Both the position numbers and the translations under genes were made by a program. A DNA stretch of 64,000 nt from Algoriphagus yeomjeoni. GTDB lineage: Bacteria > Bacteroidota > Bacteroidia > Cytophagales > Cyclobacteriaceae. Numbering within the stretch: the first letter of the stretch is position 1; each line of letters opens with the position of its first letter. Under the pieces are notes generated by a model. That model saw only the letters and a program-made list of their open reading frames with translations, was not told the DNA's origin and did no database searches. The stretch spans positions 319,387 through 383,386 of the forward strand of contig NZ_QLLK01000002.1 in the NCBI RefSeq assembly GCF_003259505.1, read 5' to 3'. Positions 42,473 to 51,297 of the stretch are shown piece after piece.

Positions 42473-43189
42473 ATGAGTTTCGAAAAAGGAGTAGAATTAT
42501 ACAAAACAGGTAAGTTTGAGGAAGCATTGGTCATTTTTGATGGACTGGTTAAAGCCACTCCAGACCAGCCGCAGCTACACCTTGGACGCGGAAGGATCCT
42601 TTCCAGACTTGGAAAAACAGAAGAAGCTTTAGCAGATTTTGATCTCATTATTTCACTAGAGCCTTACAATACAGATTTCATCTCTGATCGGGCAGTGGTT
42701 TTGCATTTACTCAAAAGAAATGAAGAAGCTCTTTCCGAACTTGATAGAGCGGCTAATCTTGATCCTAAAAACCCTTATCGTTACAGTAGTCGAGCCTATC
42801 TAAAAGATAGAATAGGTGATTTGGAAGGCGCAATTGCCGATTATGAAAAAGCAATTGAGTTAGATCCTGAAGACGCAGTTTCTCACAACAATAAAGGATT
42901 GGTAGAAGAGAAAATGGGTTACCAGTCTAAGTCAAAAAAGAGCTTCGAAAAAGCAGATGACCTGGTTGGCTACAAGCCAACTGAAACTCCAAAATCTCCA
43001 GAAGAAAGCTCTGACCTTCCTAAAATAGGTTCAAAACCAGATGCAAAACCCATTGTCCCCGCGCAAAAAAAGGAAATGACATTTAATCATTTCCTGAATA
43101 CACTCGGCTCTGTGTTCAATAATTCACATACCAGAAAGGAATTTGGGAATTATTTGAAAGGGATTTTTGGAGGGAAAAAGGGTGGTTAG
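42473..43189 (+). CDS. Small TPR-repeat protein
   Basis: Start chosen at the ATG at 42473 (238 residues), since the 20 codons upstream are repeat-like and the TPR array starts at once with FEKGVELYKTGKFEEALVIF. Five TPR units are visible to about residue 155 (FDGLVKATPDQPQLHLGRGR; YEKAIELDPEDAVSHNNKGL). Then comes a Pro/Ser/Lys-rich linker (KPTETPKSPEESSD) and a helical, basic C-terminal tail ending in IFGGKKGG. There is no signal peptide, so it is probably cytosolic. Its partner is unknown. Both sides are flanked by short palindromic repeats. Confidence 0.8.
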   Translation: MSFEKGVELYKTGKFEEALVIFDGLVKATPDQPQLHLGRGRILSRLGKTEEALADFDLIISLEPYNTDFISDRAVVLHLLKRNEEALSELDRAANLDPKNPYRYSSRAYLKDRIGDLEGAIADYEKAIELDPEDAVSHNNKGLVEEKMGYQSKSKKSFEKADDLVGYKPTETPKSPEESSDLPKIGSKPDAKPIVPAQKKEMTFNHFLNTLGSVFNNSHTRKEFGNYLKGIFGGKKGG

Positions 43190-43387
43190 AATTCATTGCA
43201 TACCCAAGCTTGTCAGATCGAGCGGAGTCGAGATCTTTGCTTTGGTCTAAGTCTTATGACTTAGACCTAGGACAAGGAAGTCTTCAGACTTTTTTCTAAT
43301 TCATCACAAACTATCAGTCATAAGACTGCAATATTCAAAGTCCAAGTTTGAAAACTCGAACTAGGTGACTCAGTGGTTAAAAAAATC
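43190..43387. repeat. Cluster of short palindromes after the TPR gene
   Basis: Three inverted repeats with a shared AGTC core: 43244-43267 (perfect 10-bp arms GGTCTAAGTC, loop TTAT), 43278-43291 (AAGTCT/AGACTT, followed by a T run, terminator-like) and 43315-43328 (CAGTC/GACTG). They resemble those in front of the TPR gene. An AGCGGAGTCGAGATC word at 43220-43235 is of a common intergenic type. Confidence 0.6.
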
Positions 43388-44230
43388 CTAAAAAGATTTA
43401 ATAACCCAAAGTGGCTTATTAATGAAATAGGCCATTTTTTTTGATAAACTTTTCGAGAAAATCTGATCAAAAAAAGACTTTTTTTCACTCAAAGTCACCA
43501 GAATATCACCTTTGGCAGTTTGTAGGTAATTCTCCAATCCTAAGGCAATATCATCTCGGAAGGATTTCAAGACGAAATTTACTTTATCGTATTTTATGAA
43601 GGGTTCAATCTCTTCAACCATCGTCATGTGAAGCGATTTGTCAAGTGCTTTATGCGTAGAACTGATATGTACCAAATCAATCTCGGAATCATAAAACTTT
43701 GCAAATTCAACGATTTTCTGAATAGCTATTTTATCCTCTTCCAAGTAGTCACTGGCATAAACCAACTTACGGGGAGCTTTGAAATATACTTTCCGAGGGA
43801 CCACCAAAATATCCGTGCTCGACTGCTCCACTATCCTACTTGCCCGAGAACCTATCATATTTTCCCGGAAATCATTTACACCCTCCGTGCCAACCACAAT
43901 CAAATCAGCATACAGTTCAGAAGCAAAAGCCAAAGTTTCCTTGACTATACTCCCCTCTCTTACAATAGAAGTGCAGCTTTGCAATCCATTTTCCAACCCT
44001 TCCTTGGTCACTGCATTTTGCAAATTCTGAAGCTTTTCTAAAACAAAATCCATCTGATGCTTTCCATCAGTATCTGAGGGAGAAAGCTTTTCATAATCCT
44101 CCCGGTTGAGCACGTGAAAAAGAACTAGATCAGCCTTGTACTTTTCACCCAACCTTGTCGCATACTCGATGGCATTTAGGGAGCATTCAGAAAAATCTGT
44201 AGGGCATAATATTTTAAAAGTCTGATCCAT
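43388..44230 (-). CDS. Tandem-domain universal stress protein
   Basis: The 280-residue protein contains two UspA-like domains (about 1-150 and 155-280). The first begins KILCPTDFSECSLNAIEYA and has the ATP-binding pattern G-x2-G-x9-GS in GTEGVNDFRENMIGSRAS followed by STDILVVP. The second (KLVYASDYLEEDKIAIQK onwards) lacks that loop. Universal stress proteins bind nucleotide and modulate stress tolerance. It is 26 bases downstream of a GhrA-type dehydrogenase gene. Confidence 0.9.
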   Translation of the reverse strand: MDQTFKILCPTDFSECSLNAIEYATRLGEKYKADLVLFHVLNREDYEKLSPSDTDGKHQMDFVLEKLQNLQNAVTKEGLENGLQSCTSIVREGSIVKETLAFASELYADLIVVGTEGVNDFRENMIGSRASRIVEQSSTDILVVPRKVYFKAPRKLVYASDYLEEDKIAIQKIVEFAKFYDSEIDLVHISSTHKALDKSLHMTMVEEIEPFIKYDKVNFVLKSFRDDIALGLENYLQTAKGDILVTLSEKKSFFDQIFSKSLSKKMAYFINKPLWVIKSF

Positions 44231-44256
44231 TTTATTCCTTTTTTACCTCTAGATAA

Positions 44257-45177
44257 TCAATATCCTTTTACACGATTGACAACATTAACTAACTCCCTGT
44301 TTTCTCGGATTCTCTTAATATTCTCTATTACCTGAGGGGCAGCTGCCTGTGGATTCGTTACGCTAGCAATATGCGGAGTCATGGTTATTTTCCAGTTCTC
44401 CCAAAACGGATGGCCCTTTGGCAAAGGTTCTTCACGATACACATCAAGCATAGCGCCCGAAAGCTGACCTGTTTCCAAGGCTTTTGTCAAATCTTCTTCA
44501 ACCAAATGTCTTCCTCGAGCTACATTGATGAGGTAGGTATTCGGATTGCATTTTTCAAAAAGCTCAGCATTAAGAATATTCTCCGTGTCAGGCGTGAGCG
44601 GAAGAAGACAGACTAACACATTCACTTCTTTCAAAAACTCATCTAACTGATCCTTGGCATAATATGGATATTCGAAATCCGTCTTTTCAGAAAATCCAAA
44701 ACCAACTACAGGAAAGCCCATATAGCTCAACTTATCCATCACGTCTTTTCCCAAAGCCCCTACTCCCATCACTCCAATCGTAACATCCAATTCAGGAGTA
44801 CTCATATCCCAGACTTTCCGAGTTTGGTTCATCTGGTAGCGAGAAATCTGCCTGTGGTAATTTAAAACAGCCATCACCACGTAATTAGTCATGGAAAAGG
44901 TGAGTTTATCATCAACAATTCTCACAATTGGTATATCCGTTGGAATCGATTTATCGCGCAAAATATGATCGACTCCAGCTCCCATTGAGCTGATCAGCTT
45001 CAAATTAGGAAAGTCCGAAAGGATACCTTCGGGATGTTGCCAAAGAAAGACATACTCTACTTTTTCAGGGGAGGTGATTTCTGGGTACACCTCGATAACT
45101 AACTCAGGATCAAGCTTATTGAATTGCTCGATCCATATATCAGGATTCTTACCGGGACTAATTATTGCTAAACTCAT
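44257..45177 (-). CDS. ghrA: GhrA-like glyoxylate/hydroxypyruvate reductase
   Basis: The 306-residue enzyme is a D-2-hydroxyacid dehydrogenase of the GhrA type. It has the Rossmann loop IGVMGVGALGKDVMDKLSYM, the catalytic Arg in NVARGRHLVEEDL, a Glu in YREEPLP and His in MTPHIASVTNPQAAA, with SSMGAGVDHIL in the substrate lobe. It probably reduces glyoxylate or hydroxypyruvate with NADPH. Length is normal. It leads a two-gene unit with the universal stress protein. Confidence 0.88.
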   Translation of the reverse strand: MSLAIISPGKNPDIWIEQFNKLDPELVIEVYPEITSPEKVEYVFLWQHPEGILSDFPNLKLISSMGAGVDHILRDKSIPTDIPIVRIVDDKLTFSMTNYVVMAVLNYHRQISRYQMNQTRKVWDMSTPELDVTIGVMGVGALGKDVMDKLSYMGFPVVGFGFSEKTDFEYPYYAKDQLDEFLKEVNVLVCLLPLTPDTENILNAELFEKCNPNTYLINVARGRHLVEEDLTKALETGQLSGAMLDVYREEPLPKGHPFWENWKITMTPHIASVTNPQAAAPQVIENIKRIRENRELVNVVNRVKGY

Positions 45178-45254
45178 AGTGTTCTATACGAAGGATATTA
45201 AATAAGGACGAAAAAACTCATTTCAATGAAGAGTAAATATTTCGAACAAACTAG

Positions 45255-45830
45255 TCAAAACACATCCTCTTTAACAAGATATAATGGGGAGATAAAATGT
45301 CGATTATTGAAGTTTCCTGCATATCCGTTTACAGAAAAGCCGAAAAATTCATCAGAATTTAAGTTGTATCTTAATTGCCAGTATCTACTCCCTCCATCAA
45401 ATACCTGCAACCATTCCTCTTTATAATCATCCGCCAAAAGAGAGTATCCTTTTGATTTCTCAATGATATTCAACTTACTCCAAAGAAAGTTAACGTAGAT
45501 AATTCGTTCACCCTCTGGTGTTATGTATCCTATATATTGCCTCACATAATTATTAAGGTTTCTATGAATTACAGGGGCACCTTCCTGTTGATTGGGTTGA
45601 TCTTGATTGATGGATTTAATTTTTCTCTGTAGATGATTTTCTAATTTTCTAACTTCTTTAATTGTCGGTGTAAATCGTAATTCGCTTGGCGGATTAGTTT
45701 GGTATGGTATTTCATAAGTCGCAGAAAAAATTATTCCCTTATATCGCTTTTCATTAACGTTGATATTCTCTTGAGCAACTAAAACCTGAGCAATTGTTAT
45801 TAGTACCATCACTATCAGAATTCTCTTCAT
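45255..45830 (-). CDS. Secreted protein of unknown function
   Basis: About 191 residues with start at the ATG at 45830, where a signal peptide begins (MKRILIVMVLITIAQVLVAQ); a longer frame to 45938 adds 36 residues that would hide it. The mature part includes KRYKGIIFSATYEIPYQTNP, TPTIKEVRKLENHLQRKIKS, a mid region with YVRQYIGYITPEGERIIYVN and an aromatic-rich end (WLQVFDGGSRYWQLRYNLNS). It might be a conserved Bacteroidota protein, but I do not recognise it. Single gene. Confidence 0.7.
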   Translation of the reverse strand: MKRILIVMVLITIAQVLVAQENINVNEKRYKGIIFSATYEIPYQTNPPSELRFTPTIKEVRKLENHLQRKIKSINQDQPNQQEGAPVIHRNLNNYVRQYIGYITPEGERIIYVNFLWSKLNIIEKSKGYSLLADDYKEEWLQVFDGGSRYWQLRYNLNSDEFFGFSVNGYAGNFNNRHFISPLYLVKEDVF

Positions 45831-45984
45831 ACATGGAAAGTAATAAACAAAATTATTAATATTAAAAAGGTAATGAAGCTTTAAACTAATTGCCTTAAAA
45901 AGATTGAAATTGCAGGGCTTTTCAAAACTTACTATCAATTTTTACGCTTAAGTAACTTCAAACCAAATTATAAATTCAATTCCA

Positions 45985-46830
45985 ATGAAACAAAGAATAG
46001 CCTTTTCTTTAGCCTTTTTGCTTTGCAGCATAGTTTCTTTTGCGCAGCAAATCCAAATGCCTCAGGCTTCTCCCTCAGCTAAGATCGCTCAAAAAGTTGG
46101 GCTTACTGACGTGACGGTGGATTACAGCAGGCCAAGCACCAAAGACCGGAAGATTTTTGGAGAACTTGTTCCGTATGGCCAGGTTTGGAGAACGGGAGCC
46201 AATGGAGCTACCGTACTGTCATTTTCTACAGATGTGATCATTGATGGAAAAAACATCCCAGCCGGTCAATATGCACTCTATTCCATCCCTGGAAAATCTG
46301 AATGGACAATGATTCTTTCAAAAAACATCAAACTTTGGGGAGCTATCGGCTACCAGCAAAGCGATGACATTCTTCGATTCAAAGCTCAGCCGGCCAAACT
46401 TAGCAAGAAGAATGAAACCTTTGAAATTAGCTTTGCTAACATGACTGATACCGGATCTGACCTATCCCTAAAATGGGAAAATACCCGGGTTGACTTCAGA
46501 ATAGAAACAGAAGTAGATCCGCTCGTGATGGCTCAGATCAAAGAGTATGTGATCGATGGTGATAGTACAGATCCTAGTTTGCTTTATTCTGCGGCAAGCT
46601 ATTACTACACCAATGAAAAAGATTTGAATCAGGCTTACGATTGGATAAATGAGTCTGTAAGTGCAGATCCAAAATACTGGACTATGCACCTCAAAGCCAA
46701 GATCGAAGCGGCATTAGGCAAAAAGACCGAAGCAGTAGAAACAGCAACCGAAGCTATTGACTTGGCTGAGGAAGCAGGAAATCCAGACTATGTAGGATTG
46801 AATGAAAGGCTTATCAAGTCGTTGAAGTAG
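45985..46830 (+). CDS. Secreted DUF2911 protein
   Basis: The 281-residue product has a signal peptide (AFSLAFLLCSIVSFAQQ) and a DUF2911 domain (about 25-165): SPSAKIAQKVGLTDVTVDYS, RKIFGELVPYGQVWRTGANG, KNIPAGQYALYSIPGKSEWT and the later YQQSDDILRFKAQPAKLS. A C-terminal helical part (about 175-281) looks like TPR repeats: LNQAYDWINESVSADPKYWT, KIEAALGKKTEAVETATEAI. Members are common in Bacteroidota and appear periplasmic; their role is unknown. Confidence 0.88.
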   Translation: MKQRIAFSLAFLLCSIVSFAQQIQMPQASPSAKIAQKVGLTDVTVDYSRPSTKDRKIFGELVPYGQVWRTGANGATVLSFSTDVIIDGKNIPAGQYALYSIPGKSEWTMILSKNIKLWGAIGYQQSDDILRFKAQPAKLSKKNETFEISFANMTDTGSDLSLKWENTRVDFRIETEVDPLVMAQIKEYVIDGDSTDPSLLYSAASYYYTNEKDLNQAYDWINESVSADPKYWTMHLKAKIEAALGKKTEAVETATEAIDLAEEAGNPDYVGLNERLIKSLK

Positions 46831-46902
46831 GTGGATGTCGGATGTCCGGTGTTGGATGTTGGTTGTCCGGTGCCGAAAGTCCGAAGTCCGATGTTAATTA
46901 AC
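46831..46902. repeat. Short tandem-like GGATGTCGG/CCGAAGT words
   Basis: The strip after DUF2911 is built of degenerate words (GGATGTCGGATGTCCGG, GGATGTTGGTTGTCCGG, AAGTCCGAAGTCCGATGT). Such runs occur between genes across Bacteroidota; I see no coding potential or known function. It abuts the terminator palindrome that follows. Confidence 0.55.
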
Positions 46903-46928
46903 AAAAGCTTTCCAATTGGAAAGCTTTT
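46903..46928. terminator. Bidirectional terminator palindrome
   Basis: A perfect 26-base palindrome (centre CCAATTGG, arms AAAAGCTTT) lies between the convergent DUF2911 and symporter genes. A and T ends let it terminate from both directions. Confidence 0.75.
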
Positions 46929-46933
46929 GATTT

Positions 46934-48655
46934 TTACGACTGACTTTGAGTTTTTGAAGGGATGATCAACTGAACTATTCCTGCAAAAAGCATGACTGAT
47001 AGACAGCCAATTGGATTGTACCAAAGGAAACCTATATCCCAAAGTTTTCCATCCATCACATCTCCATTGCTAAAATGAACAAATAAGACCAGTGCCTGTG
47101 ACAATAGCGCTGCTAGGAATACCGCCTGGCCTTTGACCCATTTCATAAAGAATGCTACCAAGAATATCCCTAATATGGTCCCATAAAACAGTGAACCGAG
47201 CAGGTTGACTGCCTGAATTAAATTCTCAAACAAAGATGCATAAGTGGCGAAGAGTATCGCTCCTATTCCCCAAAAAGCAGTAAATAACTTGGAAGAAGTC
47301 AAATAATGGGTATCAGACCCTCCTTTCTTGATGGATCGCTTATACAAGTCAACAGTAGTCGTAGAGCCAAGTGCATTCAACTCAGAAGCTGTGGATGACA
47401 TCGCAGCAGAGAAGATTACAGCGAAAAGCAACCCAATAACGCCCTTAGGCAGATTATCCATCACAAAACGCATAAATACATAATCCGTGTCTCTTGTCTC
47501 GGCCACAGGATCATTCGTTACAATCAACTCTTTTACCTGTTCGCGAATATTTTCCTGCTCAGTCTTTAAAACTGAGATTTTCTCTCGAATTTCTGTTTCC
47601 CGACCTTCATCACCTTGCTCTATCGCATCTAGCATTTCCAAGTAGGAAGATTTACCAAGTTCAAATTTCTCCGCATATTCTGCTTCCAAACCTTCAAACT
47701 CACTAGCATATTCGCTTTCTCGTAGCTTATCCGTCTGTACTTTGTTAAATACTACTGGAGGTAAAAAGAACTGGTAAAACACAAATACCATCACTCCAAT
47801 AAATAGAATAATGAATTGCATAGGGATCTTCAGAAAGCCATTCATTATCAGTCCCATTCGGCTTTGAGACAGCGTTTGGCCAGAAAGATAGCGCTGAACC
47901 TGACTTTGATCCGTACCAAAATAAGAAAGGAAGAGAAAAACCGCAGCAGTCATCCCTGACCATACATTGTATCGATCTGAAATATCAAACTCAAAGTTGA
48001 TCATATTCAGCTTGTCCATTTTCCCAGCCACATGCATGGCTTCCTGAAAAGAAATTGGAAGCAATTGGATGACGATAATTCCAGCAAGAATCATCCCTCC
48101 CATCATCACAGCCATTTGTTGTTTTTGGGTAATGGAAACTGCCTCAGTACCACCTGAGACGGTGTAAAGTATAACCACCGAACCAATCAAAACATTGGTA
48201 AATGTCAAATTCCACCCTAGTAAAGTGGAAAGTATTATCGCTGGAGCATAAATGGTAATTCCGGCTGCTAACCCTCTTTGTAAGATAAAAAGTAAAGCTG
48301 CAAGTGTTCGGGTTTTGAGATCAAATCGATTTTCCAGAAACTCATAGGCGGTATAAACTTTCAGCTTATAATAAATCGGAATGAAAACGACCGAGATAAT
48401 GATCATTGCCAAAGGCAGTCCGAAGTAAAACTGAATGAATCGCATCCCATCTTCATAAGCCTGGCCCGGAGTACTTAGAAAAGTGATAGCAGAAGCCTGA
48501 GTAGCCATGATCGATAAACCGATGGACCACCAATTCATGGAGTTTTTACCCCTTAAATAGGAATCCAGACTCTTCGGACCATACGTTTTATAAATACCAT
48601 AAGTCGCTATTAGCGCCAAAGTACCAAAGAGTACTGCCCAGTCTAACGTGCTCAT
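46934..48655 (-). CDS. Sodium:solute symporter (SSS family)
   Basis: The 573-residue protein has 13-14 membrane helices and SSS signatures: SIGLSIMATQASAITFLSTP with the conserved Gln/Ser/Thr pattern, TDQSQVQRYLSGQTLSQSR, the sugar-symporter-like LYTVSGGTEAVSITQK and FSAAMSSTASELNALGSTTT. An extra charged coiled-coil segment of about 80 residues (roughly 305-385, ESEYASEFEGLEAEYAEKFE) sits in a loop between helices; related Bacteroidota symporters carry the same insertion, as I recall. The substrate could be a sugar or organic acid. The small membrane-protein gene upstream overlaps its ATG. Confidence 0.9.
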   Translation of the reverse strand: MSTLDWAVLFGTLALIATYGIYKTYGPKSLDSYLRGKNSMNWWSIGLSIMATQASAITFLSTPGQAYEDGMRFIQFYFGLPLAMIIISVVFIPIYYKLKVYTAYEFLENRFDLKTRTLAALLFILQRGLAAGITIYAPAIILSTLLGWNLTFTNVLIGSVVILYTVSGGTEAVSITQKQQMAVMMGGMILAGIIVIQLLPISFQEAMHVAGKMDKLNMINFEFDISDRYNVWSGMTAAVFLFLSYFGTDQSQVQRYLSGQTLSQSRMGLIMNGFLKIPMQFIILFIGVMVFVFYQFFLPPVVFNKVQTDKLRESEYASEFEGLEAEYAEKFELGKSSYLEMLDAIEQGDEGRETEIREKISVLKTEQENIREQVKELIVTNDPVAETRDTDYVFMRFVMDNLPKGVIGLLFAVIFSAAMSSTASELNALGSTTTVDLYKRSIKKGGSDTHYLTSSKLFTAFWGIGAILFATYASLFENLIQAVNLLGSLFYGTILGIFLVAFFMKWVKGQAVFLAALLSQALVLFVHFSNGDVMDGKLWDIGFLWYNPIGCLSVMLFAGIVQLIIPSKTQSQS

Positions 48656-48756
48656 GCGTAGGTGACTTTAAGCCAATTAAATAACACCATAAGCAAAAGA
48701 AGGCAAGCTATCAATCCTGCGTAAAGGTATTTCCAACGTATTCGTTTCTCCTCCAA
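48652..48756 (-). CDS. 34-residue single-pass membrane protein
   Basis: Between the PIG-L gene and the symporter gene a small open frame on the minus strand starts at TTG (48756-48754) and ends in TGA that overlaps the symporter ATG by the ATGA arrangement. The product has a basic N-terminus (LEEKRIRWKYLYAG) and one hydrophobic helix (LIACLLLLMVLFNWL) with a short tail. The packing (3 bases after the PIG-L stop, overlapping start) indicates translational coupling, so a small symporter subunit or regulator is plausible. No homologue is claimed. Confidence 0.6.
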   Translation of the reverse strand: MEEKRIRWKYLYAGLIACLLLLMVLFNWLKVTYA

Positions 48757-48758
48757 AA

Positions 48759-51215
48759 CTATTGCTCGATCAAGTTTATAAATAATTTAATGGCACCTGG
48801 AACTCCTGCTGGCAACTCTCTGAAGAAGGAGATACCCGTATAAATGTATGTCCCTTTGCCATATTTCGCATAGATCAGCGAGCCATTCAAAGGATCTTCT
48901 CCCGGATCTTGGAAAGACAGCGGAGTAGAATATTCAGGAGCAATATTAGCCTCAAAATACAATCCTCTTTCCTGAATCCAATCGTCAAAATCAGCAGCAG
49001 TGATTTTATTAGGACCAGCTAATACAGGATGATCCCAATCCGCTTCGAAGGGGGAATTCTCTACAGTCACCCGATCTCTACTGATAGAAAAAGGATAAGG
49101 TCCAAGGTTGTCAATAAGAAGTGGCCTGCTCACATTGTATTGCACGACCATGGTCCCTCCATTGTTCACGTAAGCCATTAAGTTTGCCTGATTGGCAGCT
49201 AGGTCTGCATTGGTATTGTATGCTCTGATTCCAATTACGATGCTTTTATATAGTGAAAGGTTAGCTAGAGAATAGTCATTGATTTCCGTCACCTGATAAC
49301 CTAAAGAAGAAAGTACCGCTGGCACATCGTCCCCAGCGCCCATTATATAACCTATTTTAGCACCAGACACTCCCCAGTTCTCCTGTATCAGATTGATAGA
49401 AGCCGGAGAAAAATAAGTAAGGTTTGGAATATGTTTGTAGGAAATTCTATGGGTTATTTGATCAAATAGTTTACCGTCAGAAGTTTTAAACTGAGCTATG
49501 ACTTCCCTTTTTTCATTTTTATCTAGTTTGAAAGAAACTTGATAAATTCTCTTCTTTTGAGCGATGTTTTCTTCAGTTCCCAGGATTTCAAATTCCGAAC
49601 CTTGTAGGTTTTTAAAAGTCAGTTCACCTGCTTTGATTTCTCCATTGAAATTGACAGAAATACTAACGACTGGATTCACCCCGGGGATCAAAAAGACATT
49701 TTGATCCGACACTTTCAGGTCGATCTCTGGGACAATGGTAAAAGGCTGCTTCACTTCACCGTCCACCTGATCATTGTATTTGTATTTTAAAGGAATCTCG
49801 ACTTTGAATTCCTGTCCATCTATTTTGAAAGTTAAATCACCACCTACCTTCATGTCGTTAAAGGGCTTTCCTATCATATTCTGATCTTTCACAGTATAGA
49901 TTGCATCTACTACAGGATTAACCAACCAATAAGGCTGTGAAAGAGGGGTGTGTTCTGGTATTTCAAATTCAACTGGAATTTGGACAGGTTCATTATTTAC
50001 AGCAGTTCTTTTATCAACAGAATAAAAACTGTCCATTAATTGTAGCGAAATATCGTTTACTAAGACTACTGAAGAATTGTTGAAAACTAGGCTAGCTTTG
50101 ATAACCTCTCCGGCAAAACCAAGCTCTTGATTTGTCACAAACTCCATCTTCAATCCCAATGTCTCAAAAATCAGTTCATTTACTTTCTTTGCCTTCTCTG
50201 CAACCCAAGGTGTTTTCGAGCCAAGTGCCAATAGTTTTGTGCGAATTTCCGTCAGAGCTTTCAGGTTTACTAATGGCTCAATAAAATTGAATTTCTCAAT
50301 AGCACTTTGAATCATTGCCTCTATTTCCTTTCCCCCATCTATCTGAGCCCAGCGATTTGGAATTCCCTCAAACGCGGAAGTTTGGAATGATTCACCTTTG
50401 ATAAACTGAAGATTATCCTCTGCAGAACCTATTCTTGGAGTTGCGCCAAATCCCTGAGACTTGTGCATAGTACGGCTATCTGCAGCGATTTGACTGTATG
50501 TTTTTCCCAGCAGGCTGTTAAAATCTCCCACCTGAAAAACTGCATACTTTTCGTTTGGATTGGCTTCAAACTCACCTCCGAAATTGTATGAGTTCCAAAA
50601 AATCCTTCGTGGCTGCCAAGTTTCGACGTATTTCAAATGCTCTGGGAATGCATTAGGATCAGCCGCCAAATCAAATGCTTCTTCAGCCAAAATAGCCGAA
50701 GTGGTATGATGTCCATGATTTCCTCCTGGCACGGTGTTGAATCGAGTGATGATTATATCCGGCTGGAAACTCCTAACAACCCAAACCACATCAGAAAGCA
50801 CCTTCTGTTTGTCCCAATTCTGAAGAGTCTCATCTGGATTCTTAGAATAACCAAAGTCCATTGCCCGGGTAAAAAACTGTCTTCCTCCGTCCGTTTCTCG
50901 AGCACGGAGCAATTCTTGGGTTCTGATCTGACCTAGTTCAATTCCCAGTTCCTTGCCAAGCAAATTCTGACCACCATCGCCACGAGTCAAACTTAGGTAG
51001 GCAACCTGCACATGCTCACCATTTCGAAGCGTAGAAATCAACTGGGTATTTTCATCGTCAGGGTGCGCAGCCACATACAATACTCGCTTAGTTTCTTTAA
51101 GCTGAAGTAACTGATGATAAATCTCTGAGGAGGGAACAGACTGAGCAAAAGCAATGAAACTAAAAATCGAGAGGTAAAGAAATGCTGAAATTCTGAGCAG
51201 AACTGGCTTGGTCAT
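48759..51215 (-). CDS. PIG-L family deacetylase with C-terminal accessory domains
   Basis: The 818-residue exported protein (signal peptide about 1-24) begins with a PIG-L/LmbE zinc deacetylase domain: AAHPDDENTQLIST (zinc HPDDE), SLTRGDGGQNLLG, IITRFNTVPGGNHGHHTTSA with the late HxxH, within 40-270. The middle holds beta-sandwich segments (about 380-590). A C-terminal domain (about 600-818) has VQYNVSRPLLIDNLGPYPFS and GTYIYTGISFFRELPAGVPG, like glutamine-amidotransferase-fold (ThuA/GATase) domains. It probably removes N-acetyl groups from sugars in the periplasm. It precedes the small membrane protein and symporter, giving a sugar use unit. Confidence 0.88.
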   Translation of the reverse strand: MTKPVLLRISAFLYLSIFSFIAFAQSVPSSEIYHQLLQLKETKRVLYVAAHPDDENTQLISTLRNGEHVQVAYLSLTRGDGGQNLLGKELGIELGQIRTQELLRARETDGGRQFFTRAMDFGYSKNPDETLQNWDKQKVLSDVVWVVRSFQPDIIITRFNTVPGGNHGHHTTSAILAEEAFDLAADPNAFPEHLKYVETWQPRRIFWNSYNFGGEFEANPNEKYAVFQVGDFNSLLGKTYSQIAADSRTMHKSQGFGATPRIGSAEDNLQFIKGESFQTSAFEGIPNRWAQIDGGKEIEAMIQSAIEKFNFIEPLVNLKALTEIRTKLLALGSKTPWVAEKAKKVNELIFETLGLKMEFVTNQELGFAGEVIKASLVFNNSSVVLVNDISLQLMDSFYSVDKRTAVNNEPVQIPVEFEIPEHTPLSQPYWLVNPVVDAIYTVKDQNMIGKPFNDMKVGGDLTFKIDGQEFKVEIPLKYKYNDQVDGEVKQPFTIVPEIDLKVSDQNVFLIPGVNPVVSISVNFNGEIKAGELTFKNLQGSEFEILGTEENIAQKKRIYQVSFKLDKNEKREVIAQFKTSDGKLFDQITHRISYKHIPNLTYFSPASINLIQENWGVSGAKIGYIMGAGDDVPAVLSSLGYQVTEINDYSLANLSLYKSIVIGIRAYNTNADLAANQANLMAYVNNGGTMVVQYNVSRPLLIDNLGPYPFSISRDRVTVENSPFEADWDHPVLAGPNKITAADFDDWIQERGLYFEANIAPEYSTPLSFQDPGEDPLNGSLIYAKYGKGTYIYTGISFFRELPAGVPGAIKLFINLIEQ

Positions 51216-51297
51216 AGATGGGCATAATTTATCCTTACAAGCTAGAATAAGCCTGAAGGAAATAAAAACATTTTTTGATTAAAGGAAAAAGAAACGG

